From positions 2,542,001 to 2,606,000 of the forward strand of contig JAGVVL010000002.1 of the NCBI GenBank assembly GCA_018287875.1: 64,000 bases of DNA. Direction: 5' to 3'. Every line of letters begins with the position of its first letter. Within the stretch, counting starts at the first letter, position 1. This document shows positions 46,691 through 58,200 of the stretch, piece after piece. The notes beneath the pieces are model-generated. The model ran no database searches. It was not told the DNA's origin and saw nothing but the letters and a program-made list of their open reading frames with translations. The position numbers and the translations under genes are program-made. Source of the stretch: Nigrospora sphaerica (lineage: Eukaryota > Ascomycota > Sordariomycetes > Amphisphaeriales > Apiosporaceae).

Positions 46691-47708
46691 ATGGCGTCCA
46701 GGTATGTACCCAAGGAGGCCCGACCCTCATCAGAGCCACGAGTTCGCCAGCCCCCCACCGCCCGCCAGGCAGTCGATGCGCTACGTCGATAGTGCGGTGT
46801 CTTCGTATTCCGCACCCACGCCCGCGGCGCGCGCGCGCCAAGTGACGCAGCCTGGCGCGAAAAAGGGGCCGCCGTCCGACTCGGTCAGGCGGCGTCGACC
46901 CCGGCAAAGCTACGCTGGGCCTGACCTCCTCCCCGCCCATGCGCTGAGCCGCTGGGGATCGATTGCGACAAGAGAACACGCACAAAACCCCCGTCTCCCC
47001 CCCGCTCGCCCACGGGCCCGAAGGGGGGGGGGGGGGGGGGGCACGCCGGAGATGGATCCCGAGGGCTGACCCGTGCCGGTGCAGGTTCCCGAATTCGACG
47101 CTACATCAGCGCGACCCCCGCAGCGCGCTCTTCGAGGGCTACAACGGCGGCGGCGGCAGCGGCGGCGATGCGACGCGGCGGCAGTTTACGCCCAGCCCAG
47201 GCGTAGGCGGCGGCTACGGCTACGGCGGCTACCCTGGCAGCAACGGCAATGGCGGCCACCTGGGCGTCGAGAGCAGAGGCTACAGGCCAGCGACGCCCAA
47301 CTCGAGGTATGCGACCGGCTTACTCCCTCATACGCGTCTGCGCTCGTGCGTGCGAGCTTGGTGCCCCGAAGAATATGTGCTGACGACGCCCCGCGCGCGC
47401 GACCCAGGGGCCAGTACGATACCGCTACGCTCGAGGAACTCGAAAGCCAGAACGATTCGCAGGTGACGGGCATTCTCGACAAGGTCAAAATCCTCAAGAC
47501 CATGTCGGTGGCCATGGGAGATGAGATTCGGGACTCCTCAGCCCTGATTGAGAAGATGAACGACTCGTTTGACTCGACCCGGCTGCGACTCCGCGGAACC
47601 ATGAACCGCATGATTGTCATGGCGGAGCGGACAGGCGTCGGCTGGAAGGTCTGGCTGGGCTTCTTCGCCGCCGTCGTCTTCATCTTCGCTTATGTTTGGT
47701 TGTTCTGA
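46691..47708 (+). CDS. BET1: Bet1 Qc-SNARE
   Basis: ER-to-Golgi SNARE, tail-anchored in vesicle/Golgi membranes and partner of Sed5, Bos1 and Sec22. Three exons, 46691-46701, 47085-47306 and 47408-47708, encode 177 aa. The first coding exon has only 11 nt (M-A-S-plus part of an Arg codon); splicing gives MASRFPNSTLHQRDPRSALF, the expected fungal Bet1 start. Intron 1 is 383 bp and contains a G19 run; intron 2 is 101 bp. Residues about 20-75 are Gly/Tyr-rich. The SNARE heptads span about 85-145 (TLEELESQNDSQVTGILDKV ... SSALIEKMNDSFDSTRLRL). The anchor WLGFFAAVVFIFAYVWLF closes the protein with no lumenal tail. Confidence 0.9.
47023..47041. repeat. Poly-G run (G19) inside BET1 intron 1
   Basis: Nineteen consecutive guanines about 44 bp upstream of the intron 1 acceptor. 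Confidence 0.85.
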
Positions 47709-48068
47709 GCCCGGTACCTATTCCATGGGCATTTGCGACAGCAGGAGTTCGCGGCGTGATTGGGGCCATGGGCAAAAAGAAAACGAGGGCACAGTTGCCT
47801 CAGACGGATATGATGGGACGAGAAAAGCAGATACATGCATGGAGTGCTGGACGCGGCATGGATTATCGTACAGGTCTTGTAATATATGCGTTTAGAATTA
47901 TTTTAAGTACAAATTTCACACGCGTCAAGGACAACGGACACATCCGGGGACGATGGGCAGCAGCTTCGCACATTTGCTCACTGCGGTGAGGGGTATAATG
48001 CCCAGGACTTTTAGCGGAATCCTTACCAAGACGAGAAAGAAAAAGAGTCTTGCGGTCTGGCCGGCAGC
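47709..48068. other. Convergent intergenic region
   Basis: About 360 bp between the BET1 and APC15 stop codons. It presumably carries both 3'UTRs; AT-rich stretch at about 47880-47925. No gene seen. Confidence 0.6.
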
Positions 48069-49172
48069 TCAGCGCGGAGGGCCGGCACCCGCCTGTCTGG
48101 TCACGTAGGGACTGCTTAGAAGCATACTGCTTCCATCGACCGAAAGCAGATCGCTGATGGCGATACTATGGCGCGCCGCGTCCGACCGGGTGAGGCTTCC
48201 TCGGAAACGTACGCGCTGTGGCGCGCGGGAGGCGGCAAAACTGACCTCGGCAGGATGGTCGTCTCCGTCGCTGCTCATGGACGCCTCCGAGTCGGTGTGT
48301 TCGTAGCCACCCTCACTCTCGGCCTCCGGGATGTCGTCGTCCAGGTCCGCCCCCATGTCCATGCCGTGACCGCCGCCGTCCCGATCCTCCTCCTCGATCA
48401 TCTGCGCTTGGTCCTCGTCGTCAATCTCATCCTCAGCGCCGTAAAACGATGTATTATTCCCGCTGTGGGCATGGGCTGGTCGGAACGGGTCGTCGGTTTG
48501 TCGCATTCTCTGCGCCATCAGGGCCTGTTGTGAGCGCGCCGCCCTCTGGTCCACGTCCCCGTCGGACTGCTCGGTCTCGTCATCGTCGTCTTCCTCCTCC
48601 TCGTCGCCGCTGAGTCCAAAGTCGGCGGCGGCTGCTTCTGGCACGTCCTCGTCGAGATCGCGAGCTCCGTCTAGCTGCACGTCGTCCATGCCGTCCTCAC
48701 CCTGATCCTCAAGGGCGGTATCCTGGTTTCCGTTCCCGGCCGCCTCGGCCTCGGCTAGCTCCTGGGCCATTTGCTCGCGCCGCATGGCTTCCTGGTGTTC
48801 CTCATGTTCGCGCCGCTCTTCGCGAATTTGGTGGAGCGTCTTGGGAATGCCTGGCGGCTTCAACCACGTGCTTCCGAAATGCGAAACGTTGTGGACGCGT
48901 CGCTCCAAAGTGAGCTCGTCGGCGCGCAGGCGCGCAAGGGGGGATCGGTCGATGAGGTGCGTGTTGCGCCTCTGGGTCTGGTTCTGGGAGGTTGCGCAGG
49001 CCTGGTCTTGCGGGAGATTGTCGGTGGACGAAGGTGGGTTTCTAGAGGACGTGTACCATAGCGAATGGGACTGGAGTGAGAAGCGCATCAGCAAGCGGCT
49101 ATGAGAACAGGGCACGGAGAGAGCCTGCATACTTACGTCGCGCGGTGCGAGGTCGGGTAGAAGGGAAAGCAT
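48069..49172 (-). CDS. apc15: Anaphase-promoting complex subunit Apc15/Mnd2
   Basis: A small regulatory APC/C subunit that in yeast (Mnd2) restrains meiotic APC/C-Ama1 and in animals promotes checkpoint-complex turnover. Two exons, 49172-49137 and 49070-48069, with a 66 bp intron (GTAAGT...CTCCAG), encode 345 aa. The conserved N-terminus is rebuilt by splicing: MLSLLPDLAPRD joined to SHSLWYTSSRNPP. Next comes DRSPLARLRADELTLERRVH with FGSTWLKPPGIPKTL, which is the diagnostic Apc15 block (about residues 50-85), then a Glu-rich helix. The remainder is acidic and disordered (long D/E runs at about 150-260), with a short basic/serine C-terminal segment. The low-complexity tail is poorly conserved, so identification rests on the first 110 residues. 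Confidence 0.82.
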   Translation of the reverse strand: MLSLLPDLAPRDVSMQALSVPCSHSRLLMRFSLQSHSLWYTSSRNPPSSTDNLPQDQACATSQNQTQRRNTHLIDRSPLARLRADELTLERRVHNVSHFGSTWLKPPGIPKTLHQIREERREHEEHQEAMRREQMAQELAEAEAAGNGNQDTALEDQGEDGMDDVQLDGARDLDEDVPEAAAADFGLSGDEEEEDDDDETEQSDGDVDQRAARSQQALMAQRMRQTDDPFRPAHAHSGNNTSFYGAEDEIDDEDQAQMIEEEDRDGGGHGMDMGADLDDDIPEAESEGGYEHTDSEASMSSDGDDHPAEVSFAASRAPQRVRFRGSLTRSDAARHSIAISDLLSVDGSSMLLSSPYVTRQAGAGPPR

Positions 49173-49851
49173 TATGTTCGGGCCGGCGCGCCCATGTGCT
49201 GGCGCGTCGGGTTTGCAGAGACACCCACGGACCCGGCTTACGCCAGACCGGGTAGGATCAAGCAAGCAGGATGCTAAAAAGCACGGCAGGCCAGCGCTTG
49301 CGAAGCGTTCTATCAGGGCGCGCCTTGGGTTGACGGAGTGCGATGGGTGTGGTGTTGACTGCGAATGTATGGATCCCTACAGCACCCACTATCCACAATC
49401 CCACCTAAATAAACATGGAACGTTGACGCCGCCTTCCTGTTGCGTCGTGATCGTGGTTGAAGAAAGCTTTGAGGTTGACATGGGTGTGTGGGGCTAAGAC
49501 TTGGTAGGTGCATTGCGGGGTTTTGGGAACCAAAGCAATGGGATTTGGTACACCCATCCTCACTGCTGCTGTTGCTGCTCATTAGTGCTAATGGCTATGT
49601 GTATATATAATTGCCCCTATATGGGGGGTACGAGGGCGCTATGGGATTCTGGAGAGGTTGCCGAAGACGGGTAGCATGGGTACCTTAGGTGTGTGCCGGG
49701 CTAACTTGCGAGGAAAGTTCTCATTCCGTCTGCGCCCTCCCACCCCCCAGATGGTCAGACTCCAGTACTCCTAGTTCTATCGGTTGCGGATATCACCTTT
49801 CCCCTCCGAAAAGTACATCGTAAGTAAGTACCCATGAGTACGAGGCAGGAA

Positions 49852-49865
49852 CCCCCCCCCCCCCC
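49852..49865. repeat. Poly-C run (C14)
   Basis: Uninterrupted cytosine run in intergenic DNA. Confidence 0.85.
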
Positions 49866-52800
49866 ATGCTGTTAGCCATGCGGCGTATATTCGTATGTTG
49901 TAGCCTCGGGTATATTCACATGTTGGGTGGCCCGTAGTTCCGCGCCGGCGAGCTCGGAACGGGTCGATAGCCTGCCCGGTCCCTCGCGCAGCTCATTTCT
50001 ATCAGGTAATGGATAATAACCTAACCCTGGCAGGCTGCACCGTGAGCCAGGTCCCAGTATGCCGTCCGCTTTACCTTATCCTATTCCCTGGCTACGCTCC
50101 GAAGCGCCAAGTCAGCTGGAAGGATAGGCTGAATGAGTGCACTCGGATCTTACTACCCCTACACAGGTCCTTTCGCGCCGTCATGCCGACCATAGGGGCA
50201 TACGTCTCATCGCCTGCAGCTCTCGGTACTGGGGATGTCGGCTGGGAGCCGAAGCTCGGAATTAGGCGAACTCCTACGAATACGTCCCCCTCCCTGGCTC
50301 CGGGCCTCCGGAGGAATACCAAAGTCTTCCGCTAGTGTGTGTCGGTACCCAGCCCACGCCACGACATTCCTGGAACATTGCTGAGTCGGAGTGCTTCCGT
50401 GGTGGGGAGCACATAGTAGTTCTCGTACTGATGTTGGTGTGGACCACGCGCGTCAGGGCCGATTGCGGGAGTTTTCGGAACGAAAGAGGACCGTCGGCGC
50501 TTTGGCCGGCGGCCGGCGGCTGTATCTGCTCCAGTGAGAAGGAGCTGACGTACTGAATATGCCACCCTGCCGTAGGCGCCATGAGCTGGGAGGCACGGCG
50601 TACAGTTCAGTTTCGCCCCCGTATTGGACCTGGCGCCGTCTCTTTGCCAAGCACGGAGTGCAGGGGCCTACGAAAGAGCGCGGCTGGTACGAATGAGAGA
50701 GGCCTCAGAGGCGAAGAAGGGGAGGGGCTCTTGGGGGGCGTCGGGAACGACTGTAGGTCTGCAGCGATTTCGTCCCATGCTGCTGGATCCCCCTACCGAT
50801 CTCGGGGGGGGGGGAGTGGTGTGTTTGTTACAAACGACCACTCATTTTGTCTTCCCTGCCTTTTGGTACCATGAGCGCGATGCGCCGCCCGTTCAGCTTA
50901 ATAAAAGACCCGAATCCTGGCAAACCAGCCAACGCCCCCCCGAACGGCTTCGACTGTGACGTTGTATGGTCGCAATGACCCTAATGCACCTCGATCTACC
51001 AGGAAGCCTATTTCGTCTCGATGCAGCAGTAGAGGTGTCTGTGGGAGCGAGATAAGCCTTTTTGAGCTAATTGCCCGTCTCTGATTGGCTGGCTGGGTTA
51101 TTTTACGTGACAATACTCTTTTACGGGGATGGGCAGGGGTGCCACCATATTGGGCAAATCAGCGCCGACCGGATTCGTCTGGAGACAGGAGATGACGGCT
51201 TTGGCGGCAAGGGTCCGCCACAGCGCTGTATCCAAATCACGGACTCGGGGGGGTTTTTTAGTGAATCCCAACTTGCCCTCGTCCAACGGCATCCAGCCTT
51301 ACGCGGGGTTGCAGCAGCGGTCGACTGTGCATTGCAATTCAACAAGGTAGGTAGACCCCTTTCAGTATTTACCCGAAGGCTTCCAGGTCGTCCAAAGTCT
51401 GTGGTGATGGCTTCCATGCACCCTAGCCGCACGGCGTGTACGCGTTGCTGCTAGACGAAAATACTTCCGGTCCCTGCTGTGTCGTGTATACTGCCAGCCA
51501 GCCAGCCAGTGCGTTTGCCGCCAACCCCGCGGGCTGCATGCATACGTCTCAGCCTGTGGTGAGCCCTACTCAACAGCCGATCCTCTACCGGTCGGTCTTC
51601 GGCTCGTGTCCCACCCACCTCGGTTGGCAGCTTTGGCCTCTTCTGCCACAAATCGGAACGGGGCATCGAAAGGGTGGCAGCAGAGCCAAGCCATGCCCAC
51701 CACCGCCCCCGGGCGATATCGGCCGTGCGGGACAAGGCAAGCAAGGCTCACCCTCGCAGGTTCGTTCGGGTGCTCGCGACCGTCCGCTCCACGTGTACAG
51801 TTTGCAGCCCGTCCAGGTGATAGGATTATACTGCGGGATGAATCGTCTCCGTGGCGTTCCCCCACTCTGGGGGGCGTGTCTTTTTGCCTGTTCGGGCGCG
51901 CTATCCCTCCGGTTCAAGGTTGGACCCCTGTCACATGTCCCCAAGGGGCTGTCAGGCCTGCCGGTGATGGTGGGGGGGCCGGGGCGAGCAACGCACTTTT
52001 TTTTTCCCCTCCTCTAAAATCTTTGGCAATATCCATTCGTAAGTCGTTTTCGCCCGCACTTGGTGCCATGGGGCATCTATCCGATCAACGGGGTCTGTCC
52101 ACTCTGTCGCGGTCGCCGTGCTACGAGTCGCATTCCGTTGCCATTGCATCCATACCTCTAGCCTGAAGCGCTAATGGCGTCCGTTCGTCGACCCGGGTGG
52201 AGGGTAATATTTCGGTAGCAGTGACCCCTCCTCTGCCCCTACTGAAGGCAAACTATTTCGGTTGGATTTGGATACCTCGAGTGCTCGAACTCTCCTAGCT
52301 CCCCGAATTCGCCCAGTTTTACCAGCCTTCCAGCCCTTCCATGGAGCTCATACGAGACACCGGCGGCCAAGCCCCGCGGCTGTGATTGGACCGTAGCTCT
52401 TCAACCTGTTCCATTGGGTGGTATACACTGTACGGAGGAATGGTCGGGCAACAGCCGCTCTTTGGGTGCGGTGTATACCGTGCTAAGTGCCAGAGCGAGT
52501 CAACAGGACGTTTCGTATTATTCACCGTATAGGAAGTCCCGCTGGTTTCAAAAGTGGGGGAAAGTAAAAAGCAAGGGCACCGGAGGGAGTCTGCGACCGT
52601 CGGCGACGTGACGACGTAGGACCAGGAGGATCTCCCTCCCAACACCCATGGCCAAGGTTAGCCATGCCCGGAGTTCGGAGGCTCTCGACTGGCGACACGA
52701 GACGAGTAGAGAGTGGACTCTGCCCTTCAGGTCCAGTGCTGTCCGGCTCAGACCAATTAGACGTCGTCTAAAGCAAGGCCATCGATCACCAGCAGCTCAG

Positions 52801-53168
52801 CAGCACGGGCTCGACGTGCAACGGATGGCATGGTAAAAGGTAGGTAAGAGAAAGCCTTGCTTCGATTGCCGTGACAACTATTTACTTGAGAGTCCTAACT
52901 TTTGTTGGTTGTCACCGTGCTGGGTTAGCATCAGTTTCCACATGACCGACTGTCACTGACAACCTAATTGGCGATATGGTGATGCTCGTACGGGTCTCTC
53001 CGTCAATCGCGCCGAAAGACTTGGGCGAGCCTCTACCTCCTATGGTGACGCTAGAGCGCCAACCAATCAGGGCTGTGTATTTGCTATTACTCACAGGAAT
53101 CCCTGTTCAGCAGGTGCCCCTTCACGTCACCGCAACCATAAGCATTTCCTCTAGTCGCCCATGTAGGA

Positions 53169-53180
53169 GGTACCTAGGTT
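53169..53180. repeat. TACCTAGG-type motif
   Basis: GGTACCTAGGTT followed 4 bp later by GTACCTACCTAC; the same word family as the copies listed elsewhere. Confidence 0.6.
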
Positions 53181-53790
53181 ATGTACCTACCTACTCAGGC
53201 TCACAGGCGACCGGACGGCCCTAAGCGAGGAACTCACGGAGATGGGCGATGAGATGCTTGGTCAACCGACAACAGCGGCTGCGTGGCCTGCAAGCCACAA
53301 TACAAAGCCAGATATCCAGCTATCTATACACGGCCGCAGTGTATGTGCGAGGAAGGCATATTCGCGTGGAGGTTTAGCTCAGTCGACATACCAAGCTCGA
53401 AGGGTGGCGCCCCGTTCGCGCCCTGGGGTTTGATTCTCTCCCACTAGAGACTATGCGTCCATGTATGTATTCGTACATGGCCCAGGTAGCCCTGCATGGT
53501 GAAGTTTTGTAGTTCCGTCTCTCGGCCGTCTGGCCTCCCCCGCCCCCACTTTGCAGGGAACGGAGCAGGAAGGCTAGATGTAGCCCGGTTTCTGCCACAT
53601 GCCTGACCGGAGGGATGAACGGAGGAGGAGGGTATGCTTGACGCTGGTCAGGTATGTAGGTAGGAGTAGGCATCCCAACTCCCCCCCCCCATCTGCTCCT
53701 CTGTCGGACGCGGGAGCAAATAAACAAGGTACTTGATTGCTACTTTGCCCCGATGAGCTGGCCCCTCTCTGCTTGGTGACCAACTGATCC

Positions 53791-53860
53791 ATAAAAGCGA
53801 GGCCGTTTCCACGGTCCTTTCTCACCTTCTCTTTCTACCCTGCTTCTCTTTCTTTGCCAG
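53791..53860 (+). promoter_or_regulatory. Probable GLT1 core promoter
   Basis: ATAAAAG at 53791-53797 is followed at 20-60 bp by a long pyrimidine tract (53816-53860), the usual arrangement around fungal transcription starts. It lies 1.4 kb from the GLT1 ATG, but a consensus donor and a branchpoint/acceptor in between suggest most of that distance is a 5'UTR intron. Confidence 0.45.
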
Positions 53861-53963
53861 ACCACTCTACTACTTGCTCCCCTCCCCCTCCCGAGCACAG
53901 CCTTAACTAGTAGAGCGTCGTCTTATAGACCCGAGATCACCAGGAGAGCCTTGAGAGCCTTCG

Positions 53964-55131
53964 GTAAGTGTGGAGATTTCTTTGCTGAACCCAGCGTTTG
54001 CCTGCTCGTGAACGACGACCGCCATCTGCAAGGAAACCCGGACGGAAGGCCAGTGACGACTAGAGACGCCGCCGACTCTGCCGGCCTTTTCCCCCTCCCC
54101 CTCTCTCCCTCTACGCGCACCCTCGCTCGCCAGGACCGGACGTGCAACGACGCGGCAACTCAGACGGCATCCGATTGCCTGCCCGCCTTTTGCGCCCTCG
54201 CATGCACACAGCTACCAAGGCGTCTCGCGAGCGGCGCTGGCCGACGGCGGCGCCATCGCCCCAGTGTCGACCTGGAAGCTTCGGTTGCCTACTCCCCCTA
54301 CCGTCCGCCGCGAGTTCCTCCAACTCTCCCCTGCGTGTCGTGGCCGGGGAGTTGGGGTACACTACTGGGAAACTGGCTCGCACATGTGCTGGCGACAAGG
54401 GACTGGCCAGAAACAACAGAAGCTTGTGTGGGAGGCTTTCATGCCTACCTGGGGCACCAATTCGTTAGCCGCATAGGTCATGATTGCAGCGCAACGCAAT
54501 TGGTTGTCGTCATATCTTTCCCTCCATCTCCCGCTGTCATTCGACCAAATCATTGCCAAATGGGGGGTGCCAATCGTTCCGTCTCGGCTGGACAATCGTC
54601 ATCCGCCAGAACGACGTCTTGCATACGGGAAGCGTAATCTGCCTCGACACGGAGCCAGCAGCATATGCGAGCGGACCGCCCTTCTTGCCCTTCGAAGGTC
54701 ACCTCGGCTAGAGCGAGCTAGATTGGGGCCGAGAGTCATGGCTATCTATCCGCGCCCCCTCCTCTTGCTACGGCGCCTTAGGGCTTCCACACTGCAGCAG
54801 AATTGGGGTGGCCACCCCCCCCCAACCCAACCATAATCTTTTCCGCCGGTGGCCTATCTCCGAAGCTTCGCTACGTATGGCCCACTACGGCCAACTTTGG
54901 CCCGGCACGTAGCGCCGCTGGCGCGCCTGTTGCGTACGACTCGGGAATTCTGCACCCTCAACACCCCGCACCGCGCCTTGGGCTATGATACTCGGATGCC
55001 TCCGACAACTGGTCGATCAAAAACTCCGCCAGGGTCCACCACTTCGCTAGGATCCCGGGTCGTTTTTCTTTTATTTCAGATTGTTGCCGGCCTGATCAGA
55101 ACCATACTAACCGCTGTTCCTACGTTTCCAG
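53964..55131 (+). other. Predicted 5'UTR intron of GLT1
   Basis: GTAAGT at 53964-53969 is a perfect fungal donor. TACTAAC at 55105-55111 is a perfect branchpoint, 20 nt before the acceptor TTTCCAG ending at 55131. No comparable coding evidence exists in between. The inferred intron is 1168 bp, much longer than the coding introns of this window. The pairing of these sites is an inference. Confidence 0.5.
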
Positions 55132-55236
55132 ATTGACGTTTGAGCGGCGTCTGCTGCTCTCATCGCCGCACCCAGGTTTCTACTGCGATCCCTCCACCAC
55201 TTCTCATCCTTCTCGGACTTGCGCCATCTGCCTAGC

Positions 55237-58200
55237 ATGGGCCTGCCTGCCGACTTCGACGACAGACAAACCCAGATCGAGTCCGAGGCTGAGGCCTACC
55301 ATCCCTATGAATATCAAACCGATAACAACGGCTCCTGGGCGGGCGCCCTGCCGGTGAAGCAGTACGCCTTACTCGGCTCCTAGAGCCCTCGCCTCGGCTG
55401 TGACCATGCTAACCCGAGGTGCCACAGGGGATTGTATGATCCAAGCCTGGAGAAAGATGCCTGCGGTGTTGGTTTTGCCTGGTATGAAGCTACTGTTCTC
55501 GTGTCGTCGATGGAGCAGCTCGTCTAACGTCATAATAGCCACATCAAGGGCGTGGCAAGCCACAAAATTGTCAGCGATGGTATTTCCACCTCATAGAGGC
55601 CTCGGCGGCTTTTGTACGTGTTCGTGCTAACCCAAAAACCAGCCCGAAACCTGCTGTGCAACATGACCCACCGCGGTGCGGTCGGTTCTGACGCTCGCGA
55701 CGGTGACGGTGCCGGAGTCATGACGTCGATCCCCCACAGGTTTTTCATCAAGAACTTCCAGAATGAACAAGGCATCAGGTTGCCTCCCCCTGGCCAGTAT
55801 GCTGTGGGAAACTTGTTCTTCAAGCCGGATGAAGAGACGCTTCAGGAGTCGAAAAGGCAATTGGAAGACATTGCCGAATCCCTGGGATTGCGTGTCCTGG
55901 GCTGGCGAGAGCCCCCCGTTGACTCGACGCTTCTTGGCCCCGCCGCGCGCTCACGCGAGCCCATTATCCTGCAGCCCTTCGTGGTGCTCACATCCTCCTA
56001 CGAGTCGGGGGAAGCCGCTGAAACGACCGGATCGGAGAAGTTCGACGAGCGGTTGTTTGAGAGGCAGCTCTACGTGTTGCGTAAGCGTGCCACTCACACC
56101 ATCGGTCTTCACAACTGGTTCTACCTCTGCTCCCTGTCGAACAAGAACATTATCTATAAGGGACAGCTCGCACCGGTCCAGGTCTACCAGTATTACCATG
56201 ACCTGGTGAATGCCGACTACCAAGCTCACTTTGCCCTGGTGCACTCCCGTTTCTCCACAAACACGTTCCCCTCATGGGATCGTGCCCAGCCTCTCCGATG
56301 GGCTGCCCACAACGGCGAAATCAACACGCTGCGTGGAAACAAGAACTGGATGCGGGCCCGTGAGGGTGTTATGCAGTCCGACATCTTCGGCGAAGAGCTT
56401 GAGCACCTGTACCCCATTGTTGAAGATGGCGGTTCTGACTCGGCTGCCTTCGATAACGTCTTGGAGCTGTTGACCATCAACGGCGTCCTCTCCCTTCCCG
56501 AGGCTGTCATGCTGATGGTTCCCGAGGCTTGGCAGGGCAACGCCGACATGGACCCCAAGAAGGCCGCTTTCTACGAATGGGCCGCGTGCCAAATGGAGCC
56601 CTGGGACGGCCCCGCTCTGTTTACTTTCGCCGACGGCCGTTATTGCGGTGCCAACCTGGACCGAAACGGTCTGCGGCCGTGCCGTTACTACATTATGGAC
56701 GATGACCGCATCATCTGCGCCTCTGAAGTTGGCACCATCCCCGTGGAGCCCGAAAGCGTCATCCAAAAGGGTCGCCTGCAGCCCGGCCGTATGCTGCTCG
56801 TCGACACGCAAGCCGGGCGTCTGATCGACGACTCGGAGCTCAAGGCCGCAGTTGCCAACCGCAATGACTTCCGGTCTTGGCTTGATAGTGAACTTCTCAC
56901 CTTGCCCAAGGTTCTCGCCCGGGCTGCCGAGTCGGTTGACTTGTCGCCGAAGCCTGACAGCTCCAAGATTCAGGAGGACCCCCTCCTGCTGGCCTTTGGC
57001 TACACCAACGAGCAGGTCAGCTTGCTTCTCGGCCCGATGGCTTCCGACGAAAAGGAGGCCCTGGGGTCCATGGGCAACGATGCGCCCCTCGCTTGCTTGT
57101 CCCAGGCCCCTCGCCTTCTGCCGGAATACTTCCGCCAGCTCTTCGCCCAGGTTACCAACCCCCCCATTGACCCCATTCGCGAGTCTATCGTCATGTCTCT
57201 GGACTGCTACGTCGGCCCTCAGGGAAATCTGCTGGAGATGGACTCGTCTCAGTGTGGCCGGCTGCATCTGCCCAGCCCCATTCTCTCTATCGAGGAGTTC
57301 AACTCGCTGAAGAACATGTCTAAGCTGTACCCTGAGTGGACTGTCAAGACTATCGATCTCACCTTCCCCAAGTCCGAGGGTGTTGCCGGCTACCTGAAAC
57401 ACCTTGACTTCATCTGCGACGAAACGACTGCTGCTATTGAAGCCAGAGACCGTATCATTGTCCTCTCGGATCGCAAAACATGCAAAGACCGTGTGGCCGT
57501 CTCGGCTCTCCTCGCATCTGGTATGGTCCACCACCACTTGGTCAGCAACAAGTGGCGTTCTATGGCGGCTATCATGGTGGAGACCGCTGAAGCTCGCGAG
57601 GTACACCACATGTGCGTGCTTCTCGGCTATGGTGCCGACGCCATCAACCCGTACTTGGCTATGGAGTGCATTCTGAAGTTGAACCGGGAAGGCCTCATCC
57701 GCAAGAAGCTTTCTGACGAGGCCTTGATTGCCAACTACAAGCATTCGTGCGACGGCGGCATCCTCAAGGTCATGAGCAAGATGGGCATCTCCACACTTGC
57801 CAGCTACAAGGGAGCTCAGATTTTCGAGGCTCTCGGTGTTGACGACGAAGTTGTCGAGCGGTGCTTCAGGGGTACAGCTTCCCGCATCAAGGGTGTCACT
57901 TTTGAGCTCATTGCCGAAGACGCATTCCGGTTCCACGAGCGTGGATTCCCATCCCGATACACCGTGGGACCTACTGGTCTTCCCGAGTCTGGGGAGTACC
58001 ACTGGCGTGATGGTGGCGAGGCCCACATCAACGATCCTACCTCCATTGCCAATATCCAGGATGCTGTCCGCTCCAAGAATGACAAGTCCTACGAGGCCTA
58101 CTCTCGATCCGAGTACGAGCAGATCAAAGCCTGTACCCTTCGCGGTATGCTGGACTTCAAGTTCGACGAGTGCAACCCCATCCCTATTGACCAGGTCGAG

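Larger units (their letters stand above)
49173..55236. other. 6 kb intergenic region upstream of GLT1
   Basis: No protein-coding gene supported; open frames up to about 228 codons lack domains. It contains the APC15 promoter on the left, a C14 run (49852-49865), a C10 run (53681-53690), GGTACCTAGGTT (53169-53180), a decayed tRNA-like segment at about 53368-53446, and from about 53790 the likely GLT1 core promoter and 5'UTR with an intron. Confidence 0.5.

Noticed and set aside
53951..54637. 228-codon plus-strand frame upstream of GLT1
   Set aside because: No domain; it starts beside a consensus splice donor and more likely lies within the GLT1 leader intron.
56272..58026. 584-codon open frame on the minus strand
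   Set aside because: It lies wholly antisense to the glutamate synthase large exon, whose sense protein is clearly recognisable; the frame is a codon-bias shadow with no domain.
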